DNA of 64,000 nucleotides from Panacibacter microcysteis (GTDB lineage: Bacteria; Bacteroidota; Bacteroidia; Chitinophagales; Chitinophagaceae), in assembly GCF_015831355.1 (NCBI RefSeq), contig NZ_JADWYR010000002.1, positions 1,302,001 to 1,366,000 on the forward strand, in the 5' to 3' direction. The notes under the pieces were generated by a model, which saw only the letters and a list, made by a program, of their open reading frames with translations, made no database searches and was not told the origin of the DNA. The position numbers and the translations under genes are program-made. Shown in pieces: positions 33,467 to 41,770 of this stretch (positions are counted from its first letter, which is position 1; each line of letters begins with the position of its first letter).

Positions 33467-34201
33467 TCACCATTCACTTCCCACGCCCATCACGGCCATT
33501 GCTACCATCAGCAGGTCTTCTATAATTGTTATGGTGCTCATAGGCAAATTAAAAACGGCACCCAGGCAGGCACATTGAATTTTTCTTTTGTTTACAACAC
33601 TATTAATGACGCCTATGCTGCTAAAACCCATTACAATAATGGTAGCAATATTGGTGTACAGTGGTTGCCAGTGCAGCAGGTAAGCTATACCAAGGGCAAG
33701 CTCTGCAAACGGATAGATGAATCCATAGCCATGCCAGCGCCGGGCAAGCAGGTCATAACTGCTGTAACTGTCTGCAAAGCCACGCAGGTCAAGCATTTTG
33801 AAGAATGCAAATACCAGGAAAAAGCCAGCCATAAAATTGTTCATGGCTATATGCCCAACAATTTTGTCTCCGTTGTATGCAGTTAGCAATGCAATGCCTG
33901 TTATAAAACCGAACACCAGCAACAATGGTTTGTATGTTTGCAGCCATGTTTTTGAAGGCTCTGCCGCTGTATGCGTCATCGCACCAGCATAAAAGTCTTC
34001 GGTAATATTATAATTGCCGGCTTTGTGCAATGCATTTTGCAGGGTTTGTAAGTCAATGTGACGTTGCATAGTGATCGTGGCCTGCGGTGTGTTTAGTTGT
34101 ACCTCAGCGGCTGTTACGTCTCCGAGCATTAATAAGGCTGATTTAACTTTTGCAACGCATCCGCTGCATGTCATGCCTGTAATGTTATAAGTATGTGTCA
34201 T
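33467..34201 (-). CDS. HMA domain fused to a MauE/DoxX-like membrane domain
   Basis: 244 residues. The N-terminal 70 residues are a heavy-metal-associated domain with MTCSGC (Cys12, Cys15). Four membrane helices follow from about 92, and the helix end QCACLG near 220 is a second conserved Cys pair of MauE-like proteins. This suggests transfer of metal or reducing power across the inner membrane. The ATG at 34201 is taken because MTHTYNITGMTCSGC is a standard HMA start. A near-match -7 element lies upstream (AAACTTTG). Confidence 0.8.
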   Translation of the reverse strand: MTHTYNITGMTCSGCVAKVKSALLMLGDVTAAEVQLNTPQATITMQRHIDLQTLQNALHKAGNYNITEDFYAGAMTHTAAEPSKTWLQTYKPLLLVFGFITGIALLTAYNGDKIVGHIAMNNFMAGFFLVFAFFKMLDLRGFADSYSSYDLLARRWHGYGFIYPFAELALGIAYLLHWQPLYTNIATIIVMGFSSIGVINSVVNKRKIQCACLGAVFNLPMSTITIIEDLLMVAMAVMGVGSEW

Positions 34202-34277
34202 AACTGAATATTTTAATGACACAAAGTTTGTACAACAAACAGCCCTCACTGTTATACAATTACAGCTATTGTTTATA

Positions 34278-34844
34278 TTATTTCAGGTGGTCAATCGAAA
34301 CTTTTTTATGCGCCTTCAATGCTTTGAAACCGGAAGGTGTAAAGCCCGTCATCTTTTTAAATTGCGCAGAAAGATGCGCCACGCTGCTATAGCCCATTTT
34401 CCAGGCTATGTTGCTCAAAGAATCCTGGTCATACACCAGCATTTCTTTTACGCGTTCAAGTTTTTGCAAAATAAAAAACTGCTCAACGGTTGTATTCTCC
34501 AGCGCAGAAAACACCTGGCTGATCATACTGTAATCTTTATGCAGCGCAGCTGAGAGATATGCAGAAAGTTTGAAATTGAAATCTGACAGCTCTTTATTAT
34601 ACACCAGGTCAATCACGAGGTTCTTTACCTGCTCGGCTATAACTGACTTTTCATTTTCTGCAAGCGCAAAGCCTTCAGCTTCCAGTAGTGTTTTCAGATC
34701 ATCGTATTGCTGCTTTGACAATTCCTGCTGAAACGATATGTGCCCAAGTGTAACAACCGCATGCGCAATATGCATGGTATCTAACACCTGGTTTACCACT
34801 TTCACACACCTGCTGCATACCATATTTTTTACCGCTATTTCCAT
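34278..34844 (-). CDS. AraC-type regulator with N-terminal CxxC metal-binding domain
   Basis: 188 residues. Residues 1-70 resemble an HMA fold (MVCSRC with Cys10 and Cys13, then VVTLGHISF). Residues about 105-180 are an AraC double helix-turn-helix (LSNIAWKMGYSSVAHLSAQFKKMTGFTPSGFK). This suggests a one-component sensor that binds Cu(I) or a similar ion and controls the locus. Such fusions occur in Bacteroidota (from memory). Its start overlaps the stop of the upstream gene in TAATG, so translation is coupled. Confidence 0.85.
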   Translation of the reverse strand: MEIAVKNMVCSRCVKVVNQVLDTMHIAHAVVTLGHISFQQELSKQQYDDLKTLLEAEGFALAENEKSVIAEQVKNLVIDLVYNKELSDFNFKLSAYLSAALHKDYSMISQVFSALENTTVEQFFILQKLERVKEMLVYDQDSLSNIAWKMGYSSVAHLSAQFKKMTGFTPSGFKALKAHKKVSIDHLK

Positions 34845-35656
34845 TAATGTTTTTTAAAAGCATTAAAAATGAGGTATTCAAAACGCAACAGGAATCCATT
34901 GGGAGCAGACCGTGCCATAGAACTCATTAGCTGGTAACGGTACCCGATATCAATACGGGCCTGGCTTTTAATGATCAGTTGCAAAGAAGGCGCGATATCG
35001 AGGTAAGAACCTTTATTATTGCCAAGTGTTTGTCCCAGCAATTCTACCATAACATTTATGTTTGTCTGGTTATAATCCACATATTCTTTTGGCAGCATCA
35101 GCTTACCAAGTGATAATGAATAGCTCACCGCCTTATTGGCTTCTGTAACGGGAAATTTATTTAAGCTTCCGTTATCGGTAGCCTGTAAGTAAGAAACATT
35201 GGCAGACACTGCGACTTTATGTATTAGCTGCGTAGCCACAACCCCCGCCTGCCAGCCGCTGTTATGACCAAATAGGTCTATTTCCTGCTGGTGTATTGCG
35301 CTGTTATTAAAACTATACTTTCCATAGCCTGCCATGCGGAAATGGCTGTGTACAGCGTCTGAACTTAAGAAACGGTACTTGGCATAAATGCTTCCACCTT
35401 CTGCTTTTAAATTATTAGCAGCATTGCTGATAAAAGCATTTGCGTGCACCATTAATCTTTTATTCACGCCCCACATAGCTTCAGGCACAACGTGATATTC
35501 ATATTTTTCAGTGCCCCGCTCGTCCATAAGCATATTGGTGAGGCGCACGCCCAAAGAACGGGTGGGCATATTACTGGCCGGCTCCGTGTACACAAAAAGT
35601 TCCTGCGCCTGCAACCTGGCGGTTGCAAACAGGAAAATAATCCATAAATATTTCAT
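34844..35656 (-). CDS. Hypothetical outer-membrane protein of the metal locus
   Basis: 270 residues. A signal peptide ends at LQAQ near 18. The body has barrel-like strands (GGSIYAKYRFLS, HFRMAGYGKYSFN, AVSYSLSLGKLMLP, ARIDIGYRYQLM) and ends LRFEYLIFNAF. I do not recognise the family. It is translationally coupled to the AraC-type regulator gene, and likely acts with the neighbouring metal proteins. Confidence 0.65.
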   Translation of the reverse strand: MKYLWIIFLFATARLQAQELFVYTEPASNMPTRSLGVRLTNMLMDERGTEKYEYHVVPEAMWGVNKRLMVHANAFISNAANNLKAEGGSIYAKYRFLSSDAVHSHFRMAGYGKYSFNNSAIHQQEIDLFGHNSGWQAGVVATQLIHKVAVSANVSYLQATDNGSLNKFPVTEANKAVSYSLSLGKLMLPKEYVDYNQTNINVMVELLGQTLGNNKGSYLDIAPSLQLIIKSQARIDIGYRYQLMSSMARSAPNGFLLRFEYLIFNAFKKH

Positions 35657-35671
35657 GGGAATACTGCTTTG

Positions 35672-36142
35672 CTAAAGCAGCTTCTGTAATTGATTTTGTA
35701 ATTCTTCTTCTGTGGGATTGATGGCTATGATCTTACCCTGTCTGTCTATTAAAAATGTTCGTGGAATATAGTTCACATTCCAGGCACCGGCAGTTTCGCC
35801 GCTTGTATCGAGTACCTGTACCCAGTTTATCTTTTCCTGCTGCACAGCAGTTTTCCAATCCACGGCATCGGTATCAAGCGAAATACCGTAGATCTCAAAA
35901 CCTTTGTCTTTATACGAATTATACAATTTTTTCAATGCCGGAATCGTCTTTCTGCAAGGCACGCACCAGCTTGCCCAAAAGTCTACTAATACCACTTTAC
36001 CCTGTAAAGCAGCAAGGCTTACCTTGTTGCCTTGTACATCGGGCAAACTGATCTCTTTTGCTTTGCTGCCTTTTTCGGGATCCTGTGCAAACAACACCAC
36101 TGCAACCAATAAAAAACAAATTACAGAAACTGCTTTTTTCAT
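35672..36142 (-). CDS. TlpA-like thiol-disulfide protein
   Basis: 156 residues. Signal peptide ending LFAQ, then a thioredoxin fold with the active site WCVPC near residue 60 and the cis-Pro of YIPRTFLIDRQG near 125. TlpA/ResA-type proteins reduce cysteines in the periplasm, including those of metal carriers. Within the metal locus it may keep the CxxC proteins reduced. Gap of 15 bases to the next gene. Confidence 0.88.
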   Translation of the reverse strand: MKKAVSVICFLLVAVVLFAQDPEKGSKAKEISLPDVQGNKVSLAALQGKVVLVDFWASWCVPCRKTIPALKKLYNSYKDKGFEIYGISLDTDAVDWKTAVQQEKINWVQVLDTSGETAGAWNVNYIPRTFLIDRQGKIIAINPTEEELQNQLQKLL

Positions 36143-36156
36143 TGAATGAATATAAG

Positions 36157-36702
36157 TTAAATGGTCACATGATAAATGCGTTCACCAGCTGCTATTTTTC
36201 CATCCGCACAGCAGCTTTCAGCTTTGCCAGTCGTTAAGCATTTCATACTGGTGAACTGCGCATATTTTTTAAACTCTTTTGCAGGTTCAAAATTCTTATC
36301 TACTACAGTAATCAACTTTTCACCGTTTAATTGCTGTTCCCGGATATCTAGAAAATGCAGATTTAGCCCTGCTGCGGTAATGTGCTCATCATTCTTTACA
36401 GTAACATCATTAAATTTAATTTTCAATTGCAGTTTTGCAACGAAAAAACCGGCGTCTTCAACGGCCTTCTTTATTGCATCAGGATCGGCATTTGCACCGT
36501 TTTTAAAAACAATGTTATAGCTCGACTCTTTAATGTTTGCCTTTACATTTTCTACGGTACTTATATTCTTCAGGGCTTCATAAATAGCTTTTGAACACAT
36601 AGAGCACGTTAAACCACTGGCAACAAGATTTGCTTCTTTTACCTGCGCATTTACCAGTTGGGTTGTGAAGAACAACACACATAAAAACATCAATCGCTTC
36701 AT
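36157..36702 (-). CDS. Periplasmic heavy-metal-associated domain protein
   Basis: 181 residues. Signal peptide ending QLVNAQ near 20; HMA motif GLTCSMC (Cys33, Cys36); a second domain after about 100 (HITAAGLNLHFLDIREQ). Two more Cys groups (MKCLTTGKAESCC) lie near the end. The ATG at 36702 is chosen: it starts a signal peptide, while the longer frame overlaps the upstream gene. Confidence 0.8.
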   Translation of the reverse strand: MKRLMFLCVLFFTTQLVNAQVKEANLVASGLTCSMCSKAIYEALKNISTVENVKANIKESSYNIVFKNGANADPDAIKKAVEDAGFFVAKLQLKIKFNDVTVKNDEHITAAGLNLHFLDIREQQLNGEKLITVVDKNFEPAKEFKKYAQFTSMKCLTTGKAESCCADGKIAAGERIYHVTI

Positions 36703-36755
36703 ATAAAAATATTTAGAGCAGGCCTGCGTGTAAACGCAAACCTGCGGGTAAGAAA

Positions 36756-37229
36756 TTATTTGCCGTTGCTGCATTTTCCATCTTTGCAACAATCACCTGC
36801 TGCAACATCTTTTTTGCAGCAACTCATATCGCTCTTGCAACAACCATCTTTTGTGCAATCTTTGTCTTTGCAACAGCCTGCTGCTTTAACGCCATCTTTG
36901 GACGGCCTTTCATACTGGCAGCATTTTTCCAGTTTGTTGTAAGCTTTTTCTGATGCTTTTACATCTTGCGTATCATAGCCGGAAGCTGCGATTTTTTTCT
37001 GTATAGACAGGTTGCTGGTCTTATGCTCATCGTAAGTAACAACCAGTAATTTGGTTGATTTGTCCCAGGTTGCTTCTGTGGCGCCTGCATCTTTTGCGGC
37101 TTTTTCTATATGGCTTTTGCACATGCCGCAGTTGCCGGAAACCTTTATTGTATCTGTACCTGAATGAGCAAATGTTGCGAAAGAAAACGTTGCGCACAAT
37201 AATGAGAGAATGAAATATTTTGTTTTCAT
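36756..37229 (-). CDS. HMA-domain protein with cysteine-rich tail
   Basis: 157 residues. Signal peptide ending FATFA; HMA domain with GNCGMC near 33-38 but without the usual Met-Thr; and a Lys/Cys tail with 12 cysteines in the last 57 residues (CC pairs: GCCKDKDC, GCCKSDMSCC, DCCKDGKC). The tail looks like a metal store or chaperone. It is the second gene of the locus and is separated from the first by repeat copy R14. Confidence 0.8.
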   Translation of the reverse strand: MKTKYFILSLLCATFSFATFAHSGTDTIKVSGNCGMCKSHIEKAAKDAGATEATWDKSTKLLVVTYDEHKTSNLSIQKKIAASGYDTQDVKASEKAYNKLEKCCQYERPSKDGVKAAGCCKDKDCTKDGCCKSDMSCCKKDVAAGDCCKDGKCSNGK

Positions 37230-37348
37230 ACAATGAATTTGAAATGATAAGAAAAGAATGATAAAAGATTAATAGACTTAGCCGGAATGTTGCTGTATAC
37301 GGCGTAACAAGATAGGAGTTGCGGTAGCTGCTCCATATACATTCAACA

Positions 37349-37367
37349 GTACAAGAGTGCGACGCAA
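37349..37367 (-). repeat. Interspersed repeat copy R14 (form A core)
   Basis: GTACAAGAGTGCGACGCAA followed by GGGACG and, after TAGCAATACTACA, GCCGGTTTCAC, the same right end as copy R18. Confidence 0.75.
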
Positions 37368-37432
37368 GGGACGCCGGATAGCAATACTACAGCCGGTTTC
37401 ACAATAAAACTAACTGTAGCACCAACGGCTTA

Positions 37433-37813
37433 TCAAATTCGGAAAACGCAATTCTGCAGGTAGATATCGGGCGGAGATAATAATGGTGGTGCATGATCTG
37501 CAACCATAGCGGTTTGCACCTGCGGCAGCGTGAGCAATGCCATAAGATTTTGAAAACTATGCAACACTATTGCAGGAGACTGAAGGTTGAAATCTGCAGT
37601 AGCAAGCTGGTGTGCATCCTGCACCTTAACTACTTCGAACTGGTTGTTGCAACAAGGTTTTGCACTTTTCTTTCCGCACTTACAGGTTGTTTCGGTATAA
37701 TCATTTACATGAACATCTGCCACCTTACCCATACAATAGTGGATATTTACCGCCAGCCCTGATGAAAGGCTGAGATACATAAACGCTAATATGAGTGCCA
37801 CGGTCTTATTCAT
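37433..37813 (-). CDS. HYC_CC_PP family protein
   Basis: 126 residues. An N-terminal hydrophobic helix or signal peptide is followed by the three landmarks that name this family: HYC (NIHYCMGK), CC (AKPCCNN) and PP (APPLLSPPDIY). It is found with metal-handling genes in Bacteroidota, but its role is unknown. The ATG at 37813 is taken because the -7 element lies just upstream of it. It is the first gene of the metal locus. Confidence 0.85.
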   Translation of the reverse strand: MNKTVALILAFMYLSLSSGLAVNIHYCMGKVADVHVNDYTETTCKCGKKSAKPCCNNQFEVVKVQDAHQLATADFNLQSPAIVLHSFQNLMALLTLPQVQTAMVADHAPPLLSPPDIYLQNCVFRI

Positions 37814-37822
37814 GCGAAAATG

Positions 37823-37830
37823 CAAAACTA
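37823..37830 (-). promoter_or_regulatory. -7 promoter element of the metal locus
   Basis: TAGTTTTG on the minus strand, exact TAnnTTTG, 9 bases before the start codon at 37813. The message would have a leader of only a few bases. Confidence 0.5.
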
Positions 37831-37885
37831 CAGTAGTTGGGCCATTTAAAACATGCGCCCGATCATATTTTTGTTAAATCTAATA

Positions 37886-39907
37886 TTAGTTTACAAAGTT
37901 CCACCATATACCTACGCGGAACCAGAATGGGCGCTGGGGATAATGAGGGGCAGAAAAATTGTTGCGTGTAAAACGGAAGCCATCTTCTGTATTAACAGAG
38001 TTGATGTTTTCTCCGCGGATAAAACCTTTAAAGCTTTTGATACGAAAGTTGAGGTACGCATTTATTTCCGGCCTGTTGGCTCTGGTACTGATGTTTTCCT
38101 GGAAAATAAACTGGCCTGAAAAAGGAGAATAATTATCTGCATTGTAGCCGGTATAATACTTTACCTCCAAACCGGTGGACAGATATAAGTTTTTAAAGAA
38201 ATTACCTTCAAACGCAAAGCGGTGGCGGGTTAGCACAGTTGGCACATTTATGGGCGGGTTACCGGCAGTTTGCTGGAAATGCGCTTCAATATACCAGAAC
38301 CAGTGCTTACGCAGTTGTATTTTTTTGAGTGCGCCCACATGCAATACATTGAACAAAGCAGCTTCCTGCTGTGCCCTGTAAAAGTCTGTCATGTACACGT
38401 AATTACTTACGATATAGTAGTTGCCAACCAGGCTAAGATTAAGTTTCGAAAAGTTGATGGAGGCGAACGCTTTTGAGACATTTTCTTTTTTGAAGTTCTC
38501 CCCTCCTGTCAATACCGGAAATGCACTGACACTGTTGAAAAAGATAGCCGACTGTGAACGGTTCACGTTTTGAAAACCGATGAGCAGGTTTCCTTTATTA
38601 CTGCCTAACAATCTTTCCAGACTGCCATATGCGTCATAATCGCCCGCATACGCGCCGGCGCTGTACAGACGCCCGCTCAACACAAGATCCCACTTTTTGT
38701 TGCGTGTTCTGTTACGGTATTCACCCGTAAAATAAACGTTGTTGTATTTTGTTTTATACGGATAAAACCCTCCTGCAATCATCTCATACCCTGCACCAAG
38801 CTTTAAAAACTGGTTCTGGTTTTTCTTTTCCGGAAAAGACACGACAGCAAACTCGTTGTTTAGTCTTGCCCACTGATCCCTGTACAGCAGGGTATCGTTG
38901 TTGCTGATGCTAAGGTTATAATATTTGTTGTACAGCGTATCTACCGGTGCATAATCATGAAACTCGTAATTCTCCCGGGTGAACTGGATAGTATGTTGTA
39001 AGCGTAGGCGCGGGTAAAACAGCCTGTATGTAAGTGAGTCAGTAACCAAAGAATCTTTCTGACCGAAATCATATTGCTGGCGGAATAGTATGGTTGTCTC
39101 CTTGTACTCATTGCCGGTGGTGATCTTTACAGAAAAGGGGTTTCTAGAAAACTGAGATGCATTACCCAGGCGTGTTTGAATACTGAACGGGTCACTAAAA
39201 CTGCCATCACTTTTTAACGCGGTGTCTACCTGTATGCCGCCGTTTTCTGAAGACTGTATTTTGTTGGTAATAAAGATGAGTGTATTGTTGTACCGTTTGC
39301 TCTTACCCGTATAGCCAAGTGCAAAACGGATATTGTTATGATTGGTATTCTGGTTTTTAAATGCACCCGGTGCATTGATAAGCCTGAAACCGAAGGAAAA
39401 GTTCAGGTTGGCATTGCGGTTTTGCGTGTGCATCAGGTCTATCATCTGCTCGGCCTTGCTGCCGAGAAGGTAGGCAAGTTCTGTATATGGCCTTGTAGTA
39501 GTATACAGTTTGGTATCTTCTATCCTGAATTTATATACATCGAATGCATGAAAACCGGCGTCAAAACCCGGCTTCATATAGGGCATAAATATCATTGATC
39601 TTGCAGCGCTGCCAAAATTACCCAGGTCTGTATAATTGTACGACACAGGGTAGCGCTGGTAAAAATCGCTGATGGAAGAGTCAATTTTATAGGTCTTTGT
39701 GGAATCGAAATAGTGGTAACTGATTGTTATGGAATCTGCATTGGCATCCCTGTGCTGCAGGTTCATATTGGCAGAGTCTTTTTTGGCGACAGGCCGCCCA
39801 CGGTTGTCAAAATTTCTTGCGGGAACATCATCCTGTGCAAATGCAGACAGGCTGGCCATACAACACAACACCAAACAGATAATATAAAAGGAAAGCCTGT
39901 TATGCAT
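37886..39907 (-). CDS. Putative porin (large outer-membrane barrel)
   Basis: 673 residues. Signal peptide ending SAFAQ near 25. The body alternates barrel strands throughout and resembles the Bacteroidota 'putative porin' family (Porin_10), with segments such as DVYKFRIEDTKLYTTTRPYTELAYLLG near 130. The C-terminus ends with an aromatic residue (GIWWNFVN). It lies next to purine nucleoside phosphorylase, with a 59-base gap, and both are on the minus strand. Transport substrate unknown; the neighbour hints at nucleosides but that is weak. Confidence 0.8.
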   Translation of the reverse strand: MHNRLSFYIICLVLCCMASLSAFAQDDVPARNFDNRGRPVAKKDSANMNLQHRDANADSITISYHYFDSTKTYKIDSSISDFYQRYPVSYNYTDLGNFGSAARSMIFMPYMKPGFDAGFHAFDVYKFRIEDTKLYTTTRPYTELAYLLGSKAEQMIDLMHTQNRNANLNFSFGFRLINAPGAFKNQNTNHNNIRFALGYTGKSKRYNNTLIFITNKIQSSENGGIQVDTALKSDGSFSDPFSIQTRLGNASQFSRNPFSVKITTGNEYKETTILFRQQYDFGQKDSLVTDSLTYRLFYPRLRLQHTIQFTRENYEFHDYAPVDTLYNKYYNLSISNNDTLLYRDQWARLNNEFAVVSFPEKKNQNQFLKLGAGYEMIAGGFYPYKTKYNNVYFTGEYRNRTRNKKWDLVLSGRLYSAGAYAGDYDAYGSLERLLGSNKGNLLIGFQNVNRSQSAIFFNSVSAFPVLTGGENFKKENVSKAFASINFSKLNLSLVGNYYIVSNYVYMTDFYRAQQEAALFNVLHVGALKKIQLRKHWFWYIEAHFQQTAGNPPINVPTVLTRHRFAFEGNFFKNLYLSTGLEVKYYTGYNADNYSPFSGQFIFQENISTRANRPEINAYLNFRIKSFKGFIRGENINSVNTEDGFRFTRNNFSAPHYPQRPFWFRVGIWWNFVN

Positions 39908-39966
39908 TTTTTAGAATCAGTTGCGCAAAATAAGCGTAAACCTGTGAATGAAAATATAATTAGCTT

Positions 39967-40800
39967 TTATAGTACCGCAGCCAGTTCTTTAAAGAGTGCG
40001 GTAAGTTTTGGTTCTGCGTCTTTCGCTGCCGCAAGTACCTCTTCGTGGGTAATGATATTATCGTCTTCTCTTATACCAATGTCTGTTACAACACTTACGG
40101 CAAATACTTTCATACCCGCATGCACGGCTGCAATAGCTTCCTGCACGGTGCTCATACCCACCACATCTCCCCCGGCAATTTTTATCAGCATATATTCGGC
40201 ACGTGTTTCAAAGGTGGGCCCTGTAACAGCCGTGTATACCCCTTCATGAAAATGATAGCCCAATGTTTTACCAATTGCATGCGCTTTGCTAATCAGTTCC
40301 CTGTTGTATGGTTCACTCATATCCGGGAAACGTGTACCCAGGCTTTCTTCATTTTTACCAATCAGTGGGTTTACGGTAAAAAAACTGATGTGATCTTTTA
40401 TGATCATAAGATCTCCCACTTTATACGCAGGATTTACACTCCCGGCAGCATTGGACAATAACAAGGTGTGTACACCCATCATTTTCATTACCCGCACGGG
40501 GTAAACTACCTGCTGCGGTGTATAACCCTCATAAAAATGAAAGCGGCCTGCCATTACCATCACCTTGCGGCCATTTAATGTTCCAAAGAGCAGTTTACCG
40601 CTATGGCCAATTACTGTGCTCACAGGAAAATGCGGCACATCTTCATAAGGTATTTCCTTTTCTATGTCGATCTCCTGTACCAAATTACCCAAACCGCTGC
40701 CAAGAATAATACCTGCTTCAGGTGTGTCTTTATACACAGATTTGATGTAGGAAGTTGTTTCATTAAGCTGCTGTAACAGACCAGTTGCCATAGCATACAT
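39967..40800 (-). CDS. punA: Purine nucleoside phosphorylase
   Basis: 277 residues, type I trimeric class. It splits inosine or guanosine with phosphate. Motifs: GIILGSGLGNLV near 32, MAGRFHFYEGY near 86, LLLSNAAGSVN near 115, VTGPTFETRAEY near 195 and VGMSTVQEAI near 217. The ATG at 40800 is preferred because it has an A-rich 5' neighbour and follows the -7 element; 40791 is also possible. Confidence 0.93.
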   Translation of the reverse strand: MYAMATGLLQQLNETTSYIKSVYKDTPEAGIILGSGLGNLVQEIDIEKEIPYEDVPHFPVSTVIGHSGKLLFGTLNGRKVMVMAGRFHFYEGYTPQQVVYPVRVMKMMGVHTLLLSNAAGSVNPAYKVGDLMIIKDHISFFTVNPLIGKNEESLGTRFPDMSEPYNRELISKAHAIGKTLGYHFHEGVYTAVTGPTFETRAEYMLIKIAGGDVVGMSTVQEAIAAVHAGMKVFAVSVVTDIGIREDDNIITHEEVLAAAKDAEPKLTALFKELAAVL

Positions 40801-40812
40801 TTTATGTGTGGG

Positions 40813-40820
40813 CAAATATA
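40813..40820 (-). promoter_or_regulatory. -7 promoter element of punA
   Basis: TATATTTG on the minus strand. It overlaps the longest frame's first codon, so that start is excluded. Confidence 0.55.
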
Positions 40821-41015
40821 GGCGAAGCGATATGATTTTATCTTCATTCTGCGAAGCCGTGAGTGAATCTTAGAAAAAACCGTAAGACTTTGTAATATTT
40901 TACATTTCTTACTAACAAATGAATAAAACAAAAAGCTGATTATTACAATAAAATACAGAAAAACGCATTAAGACAAGTGTGAGCAAAATGCCTCACTATA
41001 TGTTAACATTTACAT

Positions 41016-41023
41016 TACATTTG
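41016..41023 (+). promoter_or_regulatory. -7 promoter element of the ABC/OmpA locus
   Basis: TACATTTG, exact TAnnTTTG, 41 bases before the ATG at 41065. Confidence 0.55.
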
Positions 41024-41064
41024 ATTGCTCTTGATTCTTTTCTAAAACAAATTCGACCAAAACA

Positions 41065-41760
41065 ATGCTTAAAAACTGGAAAAGTTTATTTGTGAAATCC
41101 GAAGATTACCCTGAAGAGTCTACAAATATTAAACCTGCCGCCGAGTCTTTTTCATTTCCCGTAAATGCGCCGAATACCTCTACGGTAAATATACCGTCTC
41201 ATTCAGCCGGCATTGAGCAGAGGATTCTGGATGAAGTGCTCAGCGTGTATGAAAGCGGGCTCGAATCTATAAATATGCCTGGCTATGACTTCTATGAATT
41301 CTATAAATCTGTGGCAGCGACCGGACAGGTAACAGAACAATCATACAACATGGCGTTTATGATGGCCAAAACACTGGATAAAACACTTACGCCGCAAAAG
41401 CTAACCGGTGACGCCGAGTTTTACATCAGCAAAATAAATGAAGTCCACAGCCAGTATGTAGCGCAGGGACAAAAAAAATTAAATGCTTTACAGGAGCAAA
41501 AAAGTAGTGAAAAAAATAAATTAACCAACGAAATAGATGCTGCTACAGTAAGAATCTCTCAGTTACGAAATGAATTGCAGCAACTCGAGTCTGATATAAA
41601 TCAAAAACGCGGTTCATTGTCTAAAATTGATGAAGCGTATTTTCCCGAAGAAAAGTCGGTAAGAGATAAGATGGTAGCCAACGATGTTGCCAGGCAGGCA
41701 AGCGTAACTAAACTTACTACTATCAAGGAAGGCATTCTAAAATTTATAAAAACTATCTAA
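41065..41760 (+). CDS. Coiled-coil protein of the ABC/OmpA locus
   Basis: 231 residues, no signal peptide or membrane helix, so cytoplasmic. Residues 135-200 are a long coiled coil (LQEQKSSEKNKL, RISQLRNELQQLESDINQKRG). The N-terminal part includes a helical domain (EQRILDEVLSVYESGLESINMPGYDFYEFYKSV). I do not recognise the family. It is the first gene of a locus with a membrane coiled-coil protein and an ABC importer; the next start is 10 bases on. Confidence 0.75.
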   Translation: MLKNWKSLFVKSEDYPEESTNIKPAAESFSFPVNAPNTSTVNIPSHSAGIEQRILDEVLSVYESGLESINMPGYDFYEFYKSVAATGQVTEQSYNMAFMMAKTLDKTLTPQKLTGDAEFYISKINEVHSQYVAQGQKKLNALQEQKSSEKNKLTNEIDAATVRISQLRNELQQLESDINQKRGSLSKIDEAYFPEEKSVRDKMVANDVARQASVTKLTTIKEGILKFIKTI

Positions 41761-41770
41761 AGCATACAAT

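Noticed and set aside
34278-34844. HMA-AraC gene as two genes or an assembly fusion
   Set aside because: The frame is continuous, the domain boundary is clean and length matches a small AraC regulator.
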